64,000 bases of DNA from Parelaphostrongylus tenuis (Eukaryota > Nematoda > Chromadorea > Rhabditida > Metastrongylidae): NCBI GenBank assembly GCA_019055375.1, contig JAHQIW010002124.1, positions 186,001 to 250,000 of the forward strand, given 5' to 3'. Under the pieces are notes generated by a model. The model had not been told where the DNA came from. It did no database searches and saw only the letters and a program-made list of their open reading frames with translations. The translations under genes and the position numbers were made by a program. Of the stretch, positions 10,871 to 21,799 are shown piece by piece. Every line of letters starts with the position of its first letter. Position 1 is the first letter of the stretch.

Positions 10871-11925
10871 ATTATGCTAATAGCTTTTCGCAATGAATAA
10901 ATTGAATGAGATTTCTATTTCTAGTGTTTTCTGGAAGTGGTATAATGTTACAGATACATATCTAAGAGAACTGAGTGATTTGCAAAAACATTCAACATCA
11001 GGCGGGAGTTGAACTCACGTTTCGTCCAAACCTCTCAGCTCCTTTGAATATGTATCCATAACATGATACCACTGCTAAAAAAACAGTGGGAATGAAAATT
11101 TCAGTCAGATTGTACAATTCAGAGTCATTTTCGTTAGGCAACACAGGATGTAGAATTGATCCCTTTCACCGTAATTTTTATTGATAAAGTCATATTTTCA
11201 CTGTTGTTTTCGAGTTTTGAAGAAAACATTTTGTATGAAACCGATTAATTCAAAGGCGGGAACCTGTAAAAGTGAGGAAGAAACTTCAGTAAACTCTTAA
11301 CGCTTTGACGAGTGCGGTTGGCACGCAGACGGCGTCGCGCCGTCGTTCGAGCGGCAGTCGCAGGGTCGCAGGCAGGCGGCATCTGCATGTCTGTGCATGC
11401 TTGCGTGCCTGCCTACCTGCTTTTCCACGAGACGCAATGCCGCCATCATACTAGCTAACTGAAACCTGACGTCATGCGGCACGATACCAAACGCACCGTA
11501 TGGTCCTTGAGGGGTTATGCCGACATCCACCTCCAGGAAATTTTGTTATTACGTGGATTTTTGGAGTAGCCATTAAGCAGCAATACGAGGTTTTTGACAG
11601 AAGAAAAAATCAGAAGGTGCGCCCATCAACAAAATGAAAAACATGTAGGCTCAAAATATCGTTTCTTTTTAAACAGACCTCAATACCTCTGAAAGTGCGT
11701 GGGCGATATCTAAAAGTGGTCCGATTCTACCTGGATATCATTGTCACAGCTCAGAATATATGAAGATGAAGCGCTTCATCGGAAGAACTGCGGTAACTGT
11801 AGTATCACAAATGTTAATAACTTGGAAAAAAAGCAAGAAAAAAAGGTTGTTTCATAAAAGTCCAGTATTTGAATTGGATTTCTTAGGCGAACAAATATGG
11901 CTCCGTCCGCCCTTTACAGCTTGAA
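10870..11925. other. A-only segment replacing the him-10 5' exons
   Basis: No match to copy B, which has 3.4 kb here (about 41430-44800) including the him-10 CH-domain exons. It contains another degenerate SINE with an inverted B-box-like segment (about 10985-11085), the GC-rich candidate exon at 11417-11530, and otherwise AT-rich sequence without recognisable genes. Confidence 0.6.
11417..11530 (-). CDS. Candidate exon of unknown gene, A-only
   Basis: An open minus-strand frame reads VDVGITPQGPYGAFGIVPHD and ends RLVEKQ at a CAG|GTAGGC donor. A possible weak acceptor (TTTCCTGGAG) lies near 11531. GC content is clearly higher than in the surroundings, and the bases after the donor are a CAGGCAGGC-like repetitive run. 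The product is not recognised, and no partner exon could be joined. It could be a real exon captured from elsewhere or a GC-rich island open by chance. Confidence 0.25.
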
Positions 11926-12069
11926 TATTCGCGTAACAAATCAGAATCGAAGCTAGAAAGAATCTTATCATCAAAAAGCTCAACGTTGAAAACGTTCAAA
12001 AGACAACCAACATTTTCACTGTATCTTTCGTTTCGAATGTTTTCCTAAGGCCACTGCTCAAATTTCAAT

Positions 12070-12560
12070 ATGCCTGATAATCATTATTTGAGCCACGCAT
12101 GTCAGTGGTCTGTCAATCACGGCTGACTTATACAGCCCGGTACATGTGTTTCGATCTTGCGGTCCCGTCAGTCGGCCAGTTACCTTTTCTCGTCTTTTGC
12201 TAATCTCTGTGGGAACTGCAGTCCCCACACCAAGAGTTTGCGACGACGAACGTTTTACACTCTATGTCCAGTGAACATCTCACCGAACATAGAGTGTTGT
12301 ACACTCGATTGCTCTTGGCTGGTATATTCAATAAATCATATCTTTCGTTTCAAGTGTTTCTTGGGACCACTGCTTGAATTCCAATATACCTGATACTCTT
12401 AGTGTGGGAACTGGAGCTCCCACAGAGGTTAGCATAAGACGAGAAAGGGTAACTGCCCGCCGACGAGATCGCAAGATCGAAACACCTGTATCGGGGCTCT
12501 ATAAGTCAGCCCTGTTTGACAGACCACTGACATGCGTGGCTCAAATAATGATTATCAGGC
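12070..12560. mobile_element. Palindromic element, family FB2-like, ~490 bp
   Basis: The left arm ATAATCATTATTTGAGCCAC GCATGTCAGTGGTCTGT...CGATCTTGCGG is mirrored at the right by CGCAAGATCGAAACA...ACAGACCACTGACATGCGTG GCTCAAATAATGATTAT. The centre has a second inverted pair (CTCTGTGGGAACTGCAGTCC / GGAACTGGAGCTCCCACAGAG). B partner: 44935-45430. Confidence 0.7.
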
Positions 12561-12629
12561 ACTTTCTTTGTATTATACCAATATTCACAGTGTGTGCGTT
12601 TTCTCATCATGCAGGTTCCAATACTTCTA

Positions 12630-13064
12630 ACTGTCAATTAATTTTTTCCATCTTCTGATTTGAACGTCCGTAGAATACTGCTTGTGCGCGCTTCCTTGCA
12701 ATCTCAAGGATAGCTGGATGTCGCGTTCTATCAGAAGTTCGTTGTTAACAAACGATGAGGGTGGGGGAGGTGCAGATCGGCCCACGCGCGCCACAACGAA
12801 CAGCAACCACTCGGCCAAGCTGCCCCATGGTAAGTGTTGAATTGATCGAAAGAGTTTATAATCGAATAGAGCAACATCTCGATTGCAGGCGAGAGCGGAA
12901 GAACTTCGGCGCCGTTCAACTCTCCAAACTTGTCCTTGTCTTCGGCCGTATGCGGTTAGGCATTGTCCTGCTGGAACAAAGCGCGCTTTCGTCGGACTCA
13001 TCTTGGATAGTTCTTCACTATATTGTTGTAGGCACGATCCAACTGTTGGCAACGAGCTCGGCAT
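12630..13064 (-). pseudogene. Mariner transposase 3' relic (copy A)
   Basis: The minus-strand reading contains ALFDYKLFRSIQHL, the DDE-domain segment that follows the third catalytic Asp region in mariner transposases (family pattern APTDYHLFRSLQ). Further on comes YSTDVQIRRWKKLIDS, compared with the family's FYxxGIxxLxxRWxKVIDxxG tail. Between them the frame is garbled. The N-terminal half is absent. B partner: 45499-45858. The family pattern is recalled knowledge; the alignment is by eye. Confidence 0.5.
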
Positions 13065-13165
13065 TATCGCACAAGTCTTTTCTTCAATGAAAGCGGATCA
13101 ACGCACGCATATCATTCTGTTCAACAGGCTCTTTGAAGCTGAAATTAAAGAACTAGATATATAGA

Positions 13166-13977
13166 TTCTTTCTGATTAGAAAGGTGCAAATGAAAAACCG
13201 ATCTCATTCGCCGGAAAGGTAATTTCATAGGAGCGTCAGTCTCAGTTCGAAAGCGAAACCTGTGGCTGCAGCCCCACGTCGCCGGTTTTCAAAAAAGCCT
13301 TTTTTGACGTTGCTACAGGCGGAGATTTCTTGGCTCTAGACGCGCAAATTTCTCGCCAAACAGACCTCTTTCTCTGGGTTATTAGTGGCCATTCGACAGC
13401 GTGATCGAATTTTACTCCAACTCTGTGCTTACATCCTAAAAAGACCGTTTCTCTGATAGGTAACAGGTAGGAGGAGTTGAAATACCATCTGCGATGAAAG
13501 GCCAGAAAGCCAATTCACGTGCGGTTGCGTGGGGAGGCCACTTGAACTGCTGAAATGATACTTCTCTATGTGTTCATATGCCCGAAAAATCGGTGCTCAT
13601 CGCGTCAGCCACGCACACTTGCGTGAATTAGCCAGATTAGCCCTTGGTTGCAGATGGGAACACAACTTATTTTACCTGCTGCGTTTCACAGAAACAGTCT
13701 TTACAGGATATAAGCACGGCGTTGAAATCAAATTTGATTACGCCATTGAATGATTACTAATAGTCCAAAGAAAGAGCTTTGTCCAGCGAGAAATATGCGC
13801 ATTTGAGACATAGATTTATGTGGAGCTCACATCTTATAAAAGGGTGTTTTGAAAGAACGGCGACATGGAGATGTAGTCTCAAGTCTTAGTATCAAATGGT
13901 TACTAACATTTCAATGAAAAGTTCCCTTTCAGCAACTGAGGGCGGCCTACCATTTGTCCTCTCCTAATCAGAAAGAA
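13166..13977. mobile_element. Foldback element FB1, apparently full length
   Basis: The termini TTCTTTCTGATTAG... and ...CTAATCAGAAAGAA are exact inverted repeats. The arms of about 270 bp share the CCCACGTCGCCGG / GGCGACATGG blocks. A TA microsatellite starts 5 bases after the right end. B partner: 46046-46856. No coding capacity. Confidence 0.65.
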
Positions 13978-13980
13978 TTC

Positions 13981-14022
<42 letters not shown>
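13981..14022. repeat. TA microsatellite
   Basis: About 20 TA units, followed by CATACATG/TATGTATATA units to about 14110. B has a shorter TA run at 46865-46895. Confidence 0.9.
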
Positions 14023-14026
<4 letters not shown>

Positions 14027-14559
14027 TGCACACCTGTACATACACATACATGTATATATGATGTCTGTATGTATATATACGTATGCATCCATATGTATGT
14101 ACGTAAATATAGAACTGTCAATGAAAAGCGGCACAAAGATCCTAAAAAAAATAAAAACTAAAAAATAAAAAAAATAAAAATATAAAAAATCCTAGAACCC
14201 TGCTCAACCTTATTCCTGCATTCTTGTAAAGTTCAGCTACTGTTTCCTCTGCTCAAGGGCACAGCAAATCCAAAAAACAATGTGCATTTTGATATTCTGG
14301 TTTTGATCCATCTGTATTTTGATTCACTGTATCTTTTCTTTTCAAAAACCTTTGTATCAAGCATCAGTCTTAACATTGCTCTCATCTTGATGCGTTCGTT
14401 AGGTGTACAAATATGACTCCAGCGGTTGATTAATTTTTTCTGCAATAAATGTGAAAATGAAATCATGAAATTCTATATTCTGTTTGAAGATGCGTTAATA
14501 ACGTTACTTATTGATACGTTTTTATGTACAAAATTTTTATATGATTGTTTGTACTTTGA

Positions 14560-15480
14560 AGATGACGACTTTCAAATCCGAAAACTCATCTGTGAAAAGC
14601 TTTACTTCCATGCTCGTTTTTGAAGAGAAATGGAGACTTCTTGCATCGAACCGTGACCGGAGACGAAAAGTAGACTCCTAAGAGAATTGAGTGGTGAGCA
14701 AAAACACGGCCTCAGGTGGGAATCGAATCCGCGTTTCATCCTATCAGAGGACGCGTGATCTACCACTACACCACCGAGGCGCATTTGCGCCACCACTCAT
14801 TCTTATACTATTCTGCTCCATCACCCAAATCTAGAAAAGTAGATTCATTTTCGCAATCCATACACAAACGATCATGTATAGACCCCTGACAGCAAGCAGA
14901 ATCGAATGCAAAGCGAAATGTTCACGGAAAGAAAGTTGTGATGCATTCGGCTGGATCAGAAAACCGTCCCCCTACTAAGAGATTTTGAAATCTGGTGAAA
15001 CGGTTAATGAAGCACTTCATTAACAGGAAATAACAAAATCAAACAGTGAATGGTAAATCAAAGGATCGGCATGGCCGTAAGACACGACAAAGTAATTTTG
15101 CTGCATAATAACGCTCGGTCTCATGTTTTAAAAACCGAAAAACCTATCGAAAACGTCTTAGAAGAGCTGAGGTGGAAGGAAAATGGGGGTGGGGCAGGGT
15201 GTCCAGTGGGCTTTATCTTACTCGCCTAGCTCTCACATTGCACCGACAGACTACCGCTTGAAACCACCGAATTCAAATTACAAATCAGCACATTTTAGAA
15301 AAGTTTTATCAAATTTCACCCACTTTGCATACCAAATTTCCTGCTTGATGGCATTCAAAAGTGCCAAAAAATTGGGGAAATCTTCTTGTTAATCATGAGA
15401 GGGATTTCTATTACGATGTGTTCAGTCTAAAATACCCAGTTCTCTTAAAAGATTTTAGTCTTGAAAGGAAAGCTACATAT
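14560..15480 (+). pseudogene. Degenerate mariner transposase, split by a SINE (copy A)
   Basis: In order on the plus strand: ICEKLYFHARF, then RNGDFLHRTVTGDEK (family FLHRIVTGDEKW, first catalytic Asp). A SINE interruption follows at about 14695-14800. Then come AKRNVHGKKVV, LKSGETVNEALH, an LLHNNARSHVLK-like segment (family LLHDNARPHVAK, second Asp) and a HIAPTDYRLKP block. Many stops and frameshifts make it inactive. B partner: 47430-48330, with the same SINE. The HTH half is not recognised upstream. Confidence 0.65.
14700..14785 (-). mobile_element. tRNA-like SINE head inside the mariner relic
   Basis: On the minus strand GCCTCGG...CTGAGGC can pair as an acceptor stem, CGTCC/GGATG as an anticodon stem, and GGATTCGATTCCC is a B box. 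However, position 33 is C, the T stem has mismatches, and the unit recurs at 47575-47660 and in diverged form elsewhere. It is read as a SINE head, not a working tRNA gene. Confidence 0.55.
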
Positions 15481-15687
15481 ATGAGAACACAAGACATTTT
15501 CAACGTTTATTGCACATTAATTTGACAATCATGTAAATACGTAATTTAAGAAATTTTTTGCAATATACAACGGTCAACGATAATTTAGCTTTATTCGCAA
15601 TTTGCCACCGATCAGAAGTCTACTATCATTGCGTAGAATTTGTACTTTTCACAATCAACAGTTAGTACTTCCTACTTTTTCAAAAGC

Positions 15688-17598
15688 TCAATTAGTAAGC
15701 ATCAGATTGTGCTTCTGCGAAACGCTTTTTCGCTTGGGGACTTCCTTCCATGTCTCGTCAAATTCTGCTGCAGCGGCATAACGACTGTGATTTGACGCTC
15801 TTCTAAGCCACAGCGTCTCACTTTCCTCACCATTTTGAGCGTATATTCGCCTCGTTTTGATCAATTCTAAAACGTATTTTCAACAATGGCCAAAATGGAA
15901 GAAAAGACAAAAATAGTGAATTACCTCGTCTCTTTACCCTTCGGTTGCGTTTTCAAATGTGCATATTCCAGTGCAACCTGGTCATCTTCAGGAGAAAAAG
16001 ATTGAGGACCGATATGCCCTTTCGGCTCAGCATTAGTGGCAGTGCTATAATCGCGAGATTAGCATAAATAATAACATTTTCGATTCCAGCAATTTGGATT
16101 CCTGTTGCGTTTTCTAGGCTTGTATTCAGAGATTTTTATTTCTGTTATAGAAAACTTCAAGTAACGAGGAATTCAGGCGACTAGTAGAAAAGGCATGTGT
16201 ATTGATAAATTCAGGATGAACCCATCATGACGATCGTGCCTTCTTATCAGAAATAACGGGTTCAGCTCTTTTCTCACTTTGCGGCTTAGTTCGTTGAAGA
16301 ACGGCTCGTGGATACTTGTGAACAGTAAGGTGGTACTCAAGTCTTGCACTACAATAAAGATGTAATGAGAACGGAGGGTTGGAGAAACTCATTCACCTCG
16401 GTGTCCCGACCTTGATTTGTACCTTAGCTGGAGGTGGAGTACTCTAAACTGGCAAATCTAAATCGATCCCAGAAGAAAAAACCATTAATGTCTAAGCCTA
16501 GACCATACATTTGAGTTCTTGAATAAAACAGAAAAACATTGCAATTGACCTCACAATTTGAAGAGATGAAAAATTAAAAATCCACTGTTGGCCAATCTCT
16601 TAATAATGCGCCATGCATCCGGCTCCATACGTACCATCGTTCAAAGTTACTGAATGCATATCTAACCCTTACAAAGACTCGCGGTGGCCTAGTAATGTAT
16701 CAGTCGGTGCTGCTTATCCTTTTACAGAGAAGTCTGACAGTGATTCACTGACCCCGCAGGTATAGAAGGCTTGATGAGTCTTCGGCGCGGAATCAAAAAA
16801 TCAAACGCAATTGAGCTACCTCGCAAGTGTCTCAGGGTAACACTAACCATTGTGTCACACAAACCCCAGAGTTTCAACGATCACTATGATATCCTGAAAT
16901 CATTCGAACATATGAGAAATTCGAAAGCAATCAACTAACACTCTGGGCGACAGGATCGTTCAGTTTCCCATACTCCTGCCTTTCCGAACGCACTCGTACG
17001 GGTAGATGTAGCCGCCTCGCCGTGAGGGTGAGCTTTTCGTCTGTAGCTCTTTGACAGCGATTTGTGCCACTAATTCTTGAGCACATCGCCTACTTCATGA
17101 AGTGGAGCCGTGTCATCAATGACTGACGAGCCAGTCAACTAGAAATTGTATGAACTATAAGTTACTAACAACCAAAGATTATCTTTCTGCACAAGGCATA
17201 GAAGGTAAAACTTACTATCGGAGCCTCTATAGAGATTTCAGATGCAGGGTCTTCAATAACCTTCAATGTAGGGTCAAGTATTGGCAGCTTCTTTTCCTTG
17301 ATTGCCATCTTTCCAGCACTTTCGGCGCCTCGAATTGCCTACGTCTCCCTCGCAAATCTTCCAACGATTTTGTTGGGGGAGCAACTACGTTCCTAGAAAA
17401 AAGTACGGTTTAAAATCACATGATGTGAGATTTTTCCAAACAAAATTCAGAACTTGCCCTACGCTCCTGCATCGCTTGCTGTCCTTCTGTGCCCGTTAAT
17501 TCCGGAAGTGACACGGAAGCGATGGGCTCCTTAATCGCTTCCTCAACGATTTCGTCCACTGCTAGAACATCCATGACGGTATCACCGTCCTGATATTC
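15688..17598 (-). pseudogene. 'Gene 2', acidic multi-exon gene of unknown function (copy A)
   Basis: Minus-strand exons: 17454-17598 (contains DVLAVDEIVEEAIKEP), one ending at about 17215 (KEKKLPILD...IEAPI), one starting at 17138 (LTGSSVIDDTAP), 16397-16443 (STPPPAKVQIKVGTP), 16232-16348 (ARLEYHLTVHKYPRAVLQR), 15925-16044 (SPEDDQVALEYAHLKTQPK), 15831-15866, and terminal 15688-15784 (RYAAAAEFDETWKEVPKRK, stop TGA). The last five exons join in phase; one donor is weak (GTCATG). The exon at 17138 has a 1-nt deletion relative to B that brings a stop (LKN*). The exon ending near 17215 reads cleanly only after a frame change. Composition is rich in Glu, Lys, Pro and Ala and probably disordered. 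The function is not recognised. Probably decaying in A, more so in B. Confidence 0.45.
16690..16870 (-). mobile_element. tRNA-derived SINE in a gene 2 intron
   Basis: Reverse complement reads GTGTGACACAATGGTTAGTG TTACCC (A-box-like) followed by a degenerate B box around TTGATTCCGC. Same family as 43690-43810 and 44070-44230. B partner: 49555-49750. Confidence 0.45.
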
Positions 17599-17959
17599 CT
17601 GCGGTTTCTACGTGACTGCGATGAGCTGGTCCCTGGCCAGGCACATATACATCCAATTTCAATCAAGATTAACTTCTTTAAAATGCATTCTCATAAACTG
17701 CAGGTCATATGGAAGTCGCTTTCAACCCGGAATACTATAATACTGAAAGTTAATGCTGATACAACACTCCACCAAGCATTAGACTTCACCAAAGTTAACG
17801 CGAGTCTCAAATCTGTACTTTTCAGAGCAGCATGTGTCGACACCGAATATATTACCCGACGTGAAAGCCACATAACCTACAGATATTCCAGTGAGAAGTC
17901 TAATCGTCCAACAATGAAATTTGGGCGGTTGCTTAATCAGCGTCTCATGTGCTTTCTGT

Positions 17960-18190
17960 GGGCTCGTGCTAACCACTGCACTACCGACGCTCCTGTTCCA
18001 CCATCACTCTCCGTGATCAAGGTATTGATTCTGTCAGCACCGAACGCCAAGGATTGGTCTGGTAAGCTCATATCGTCATCAAATGGTAGCATGAGCTCCC
18101 TGGAAAGGGTGAGACGCGAGTTCGACTCCAACTCAAGGATCAAAGTTTCGCATAACACTCAACATTCCTCTTCATTCGACTGCATCTACC
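17960..18190. mobile_element. SINE-like repeat
   Basis: Contains GCTAACCACTGCACTACCGAC GCTCC and GAGACGCGAGTTCGACTCC. Related copies at 50620-50830 (B partner) and 62305-62470. The 178-codon ORF at 17683-18219 runs through this repeat, is interrupted in B, and is therefore not called as a gene. Confidence 0.4.
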
Positions 18191-18199
18191 AACGTCGCT

Positions 18200-19787
18200 T
18201 ACAAACAGTAATAAACTAATAATCTGACAGGAGCATTTTTTTCACTCATACAGTACTAAACAAGCGTGTTTCACTTTCCTTTAAGCATGTATAATATTAC
18301 ATAAGTGTCATATTAAAGCTCAAAAAAAGGCCCAAGACATGTTATCATACTTTCAAATTATTATTGTTTTCAAGTGAGGTCTACGAAAGCAGTCGAATGA
18401 AGTGATATGATTTATTTTGCCAGCCACGAGCTGTACTGTTGGTAACTGTGGTGTCGAGGAGTTTTATTAACTGATTTGCGGTGATTTGTTGTTCGGCGTC
18501 GATTGTGGGATTTGGAGGACCATCCTGGAAGAGGTCGTCCAACCACCTTATCTACTCCGGAAAAGATTTAGAATATCGCTTGGCATGTTCAACGAAATCC
18601 GGAGCGTTCGATGCGCAAAATGGCTTACGAAGTTCGAGATCGGCGAAGCAGCGCCCGAAGTCAAAAATAAGCCGAAGCTGCGCAGTTACAGGACTGCTTG
18701 TGTTCGCTTTCTGGACGAAAGGATGAAAGGAAGCTTGTGTGGATTGTAGTTGCACCCACTAATTTCTTACCTTTTTTATCCAACAGGGCGCTTCCACTAG
18801 ACTACTAGTAAAAATTGGTACCTTGAGAAACGAAGATTTTAGTATTCGACTTGATTTTTGAAAACACTGCAGAGAGAACTACACTCTGCCTATAAACTAG
18901 ATATTGTTGTTTGAACTTTACAATGGCTTTTTGGTGCTCATAAAGTAAGATGTTATTTTAAAAAAATTCTCATTACGAAAAGGTAGATTGTTTGGTGGAG
19001 CACGTACTTCTAGCACAAAGAATGTCTGTATTTCACAGAAGTTCTCATTTTTCAAACCAATGCATCCTAGAAAAGACAACATTCTTTCAACTCTTACTGC
19101 ACATTTTGTCGTCCATCTCAATAGAGTACATCGTCAAAATTACTTTTCCGAAACGAAACGTCAGCTGCTGAATGAAGATTGATGTAACACCTCGTGTTTG
19201 GCTTAAAGAAAAAAATTAGTTATTGAAACATGCCGAGGTTAATGAATAGTCGGTCCTGGGAATTGTTGAAAGATTAATTTCAACAATCAACAACTCATAA
19301 TGTCAGCAATGGTCAACAGCAATTTACCATTATCGATCGTTGCTAACAATCAGCAATTGCATAATGCATAGAATTTATACTTTCGGCAATCGATTGTCAG
19401 ATCCTCCTCCTTTTTCATAAGACCTTTAGCAGTTATCGGATAGCTTGAGAAAGGAAGATTTTGATACCGAGTTTGGTTTTCGAAAAAGCCTTCTTGGTGC
19501 GGTGTACCAGCGAATAGAAGAATATTCCTTGCTTTTAGGATAGTTGCGTTGTCTTTTGAACTTCATCGGGTTCTTTTGGCGATTTTTATGATAAAGATTG
19601 CATCAAGGGAGCACTTCATCAACGGATGTACGACATATTATCGAGGAACTTTAATTCTTCATTTTCATAAGAATCAAGTCTGTGTGTCATGTATGTGACA
19701 ACAACTGATATTTCAAAAGAGAACCTTCATCTCTGGGAAATGATCATACTTCTAACTGTCATTATGCATTTCTGTCGACTATCTTGT
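18200..19787. other. No gene found; possible mariner N-terminal remnant
   Basis: Around 18600-18700 the plus strand reads RCAKWLTKFEIGEAAPE, loosely like the helix-turn-helix stretch of mariner transposases. The B partner (about 53610-53790) is the point where B's private 2.4-kb insertion ends. The remainder is AT-rich duplicated sequence with short mirrored tracts (TTGTTGAAAGATTAATTTCAACAATC) and no exon chain. Confidence 0.3.
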
Positions 19788-21560
19788 AGGAGCGAGACAG
19801 TTTCTTCCCATCATTCCTCGAATTTCCACAAATAGTCGTGTGTTCTTTAATCAATCACCGCACATCAGACATGTAAAACTCATAGAAGTTGAGTGGTTTT
19901 CGACACTTGAGCATTACTTCGTTTTGACCACGTCTTGGCGTCATCAGAGATGGGCAATGTGGGTGACGACATTTTTGACTACTGACCGATTACGTCTATA
20001 TCAGTACCCCTTCTATGTGCTTGAGCATATCAAAGCTGTACAGCATTAGGCAAAGTTTTGAGGGGTTCTCCTTTTTCGTAAACAGGTCAAATTGACTATG
20101 CAGTCTGCTCAGTCAACCACATTCCAAAGCTGAGCTGCAAAATAATTAGCGCCCTGTCTGAGCAATGTGGAATTATTTGCATCATGTCCTCCGGCTGACC
20201 GACGTGTGACTCGAGCGGGTGCCAACAATACTTTCATTTTTCTCTGTCGCGTGTGGGAGTAGCCCAGTGGGTTCCTCTCGCTTAGGAAATCTGGAGTATC
20301 ATGCCCTCTAAGATTTTTGTGAAGAAATTAATCCTTCGGTCGGTAGTATTCCTGTAGAGCGTTTGATATCCCGAGAAATCCTTTCAATAACGTCTCTCGT
20401 GCATCTCTCGTTGTTGGAGCGCGTTACGTGTACGGTCCACCTTATTTTGGTTGACCTGGAGTGTAAAACGGCTTTTTTGTCCTTTGTTCGCTGAGATAGT
20501 CAAAACTACGAATCCTTTCTGTTATTTGCGAGATATAGGATACTCCTAGCTCAAGCTTTCAACTGCACATTTGATAACGTCAACCGATCTTCCATTCTGC
20601 TTACGTAGCGAACAAAAGTCTTAATCATTCTTTAGGGTAAGGACAAGCGCTGAGTCAAAAAGGTGGGTGCGAAGTGAACGTTTCTCTCCCCTTCACTATA
20701 TCGTTCATGCTTTTAAATAATCTTTAAGCCGCTCCTTTCCTCTCTTCGCTACTTCGAGACCCTCTGCTTCCATAGCGCCAGCGTGAATATGTTCAATAAC
20801 TGCTCGTGATCTTCGCCGATGTTGTCAAGGACTATATATTACCAGAAGGCGACTAATAGCCTGGATACATTTTAGTTTATGATAGTTCTGAAACTTCGTT
20901 GTTCAAATTTAGCGGCTTTACATCCTTCTGCGAAAACTGGAACGTTGCGCGAAAGAGACGTCTATCTGATCCCGTGCAGAACTTAAGAACAACAGCGACA
21001 TCGATCAAGCATAACCTTCAACTTACTCAGATGTTGTTTATTCTGTTATGGTACTCTCGGTTTTGGAGACACGATTACTACCGAAAGTGAAGCTTCTGAA
21101 TCGTTTGGAAATGTGAGTCACATTGGTGGTTCTGGTCGTCACGACCAACTAAGATTGCCTGTTCGTTTCATTTTACTCTGTGAGTCTTATGACGTTCCTC
21201 TAGGTTCAATTTTTGCTCCAAAATCCCCACCAATGACTCTGAGGTGTGTGTTAATCTTGTTTAAAGAAGTTTCCAAGCCTGCATAAAAATCTTCGACTTC
21301 GACCTCGTCATATTTTGATATCGGTGCGTTACCAACGAAGATGTCCAAAGCCGGCACTAATCCACTTTTTTTGAACCGTGATCGTCGCATCAAGGTTGTT
21401 AGCTGTTTGAATCGATGTTTATGGTCAAATTCGATTTGACGAGAACGCCAATGCCACCGACACCTCGGCGATCGCATGTTCCAAAGAGCAATTCGTCTAC
21501 GGTATCATAAACAGCGCGAAATGGGCGGCTCCTTTCCAGGCACCCTAGCTTAGCCTTGAG
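19788..21560 (-). pseudogene. RTE-like LINE relic: endonuclease plus C-terminal domain (copy A)
   Basis: Minus strand, 5' to 3'. At 21187-21477 an APE-type endonuclease segment reads DIFVGNAPIS...VEDFYAG...VIGGDFGAKI (family GDFNAKI, catalytic Asn replaced by Gly). At about 20900-21000, DVAVVLKFCTGSDRRLFRA corresponds to the family's TGSDHRLLRA; here the catalytic DH reads DR. At about 20250-20480, TKIRWTVHVTRSNNERCTRD corresponds to KIRWAGHVMRxNDxRWTRA of the RTE C-terminus. RT motifs are missing between them. Sequence 19788-20650, with the C-terminal part, is absent from B. Dead by many stops. Confidence 0.6.
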
Positions 21561-21799
21561 ATTTTAGCAGCCTCTCCGTGCTCACCCTATCTGACACTAA
21601 CGTGCCGAAGGCTCCTTTGGAGTCTGAAGAATGAGGCCCATTTTCACTACCGTTTTCAAGCGTTTTTAATACCCAGCGGGTAGCTTTTTGGACTCTGAAC
21701 GTGGTGGTGGGTATACACGGGTGTCTTGCCAGTCTCTCCCGAAGAAGTAGGAGGAGGTTATCGTTAGAGATGGCTCCTAACCGCATCCGATGTACTTCC

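Noticed and set aside
12755..13164. Overlapping plus-strand ORFs of 111 and 93 codons
   Set aside because: They are antisense to the mariner relic and not supported by any splice or family signal.
14700..14785. Functional tRNA gene
   Set aside because: Position 33 is C, the T stem has mismatches, and the unit is repeated with variants inside a dead mariner. Treated as a SINE head.
17683..18219. 178-codon plus-strand ORF, the longest in the window
   Set aside because: It runs through a SINE-like repeat, is interrupted in copy B, and lies opposite gene 2-side sequence. No family resemblance.
18486..18749. Mariner helix-turn-helix gene
   Set aside because: KWLTKFEIGEA is only a loose match and the reading lacks the rest of the domain; kept as a remark, not a gene.
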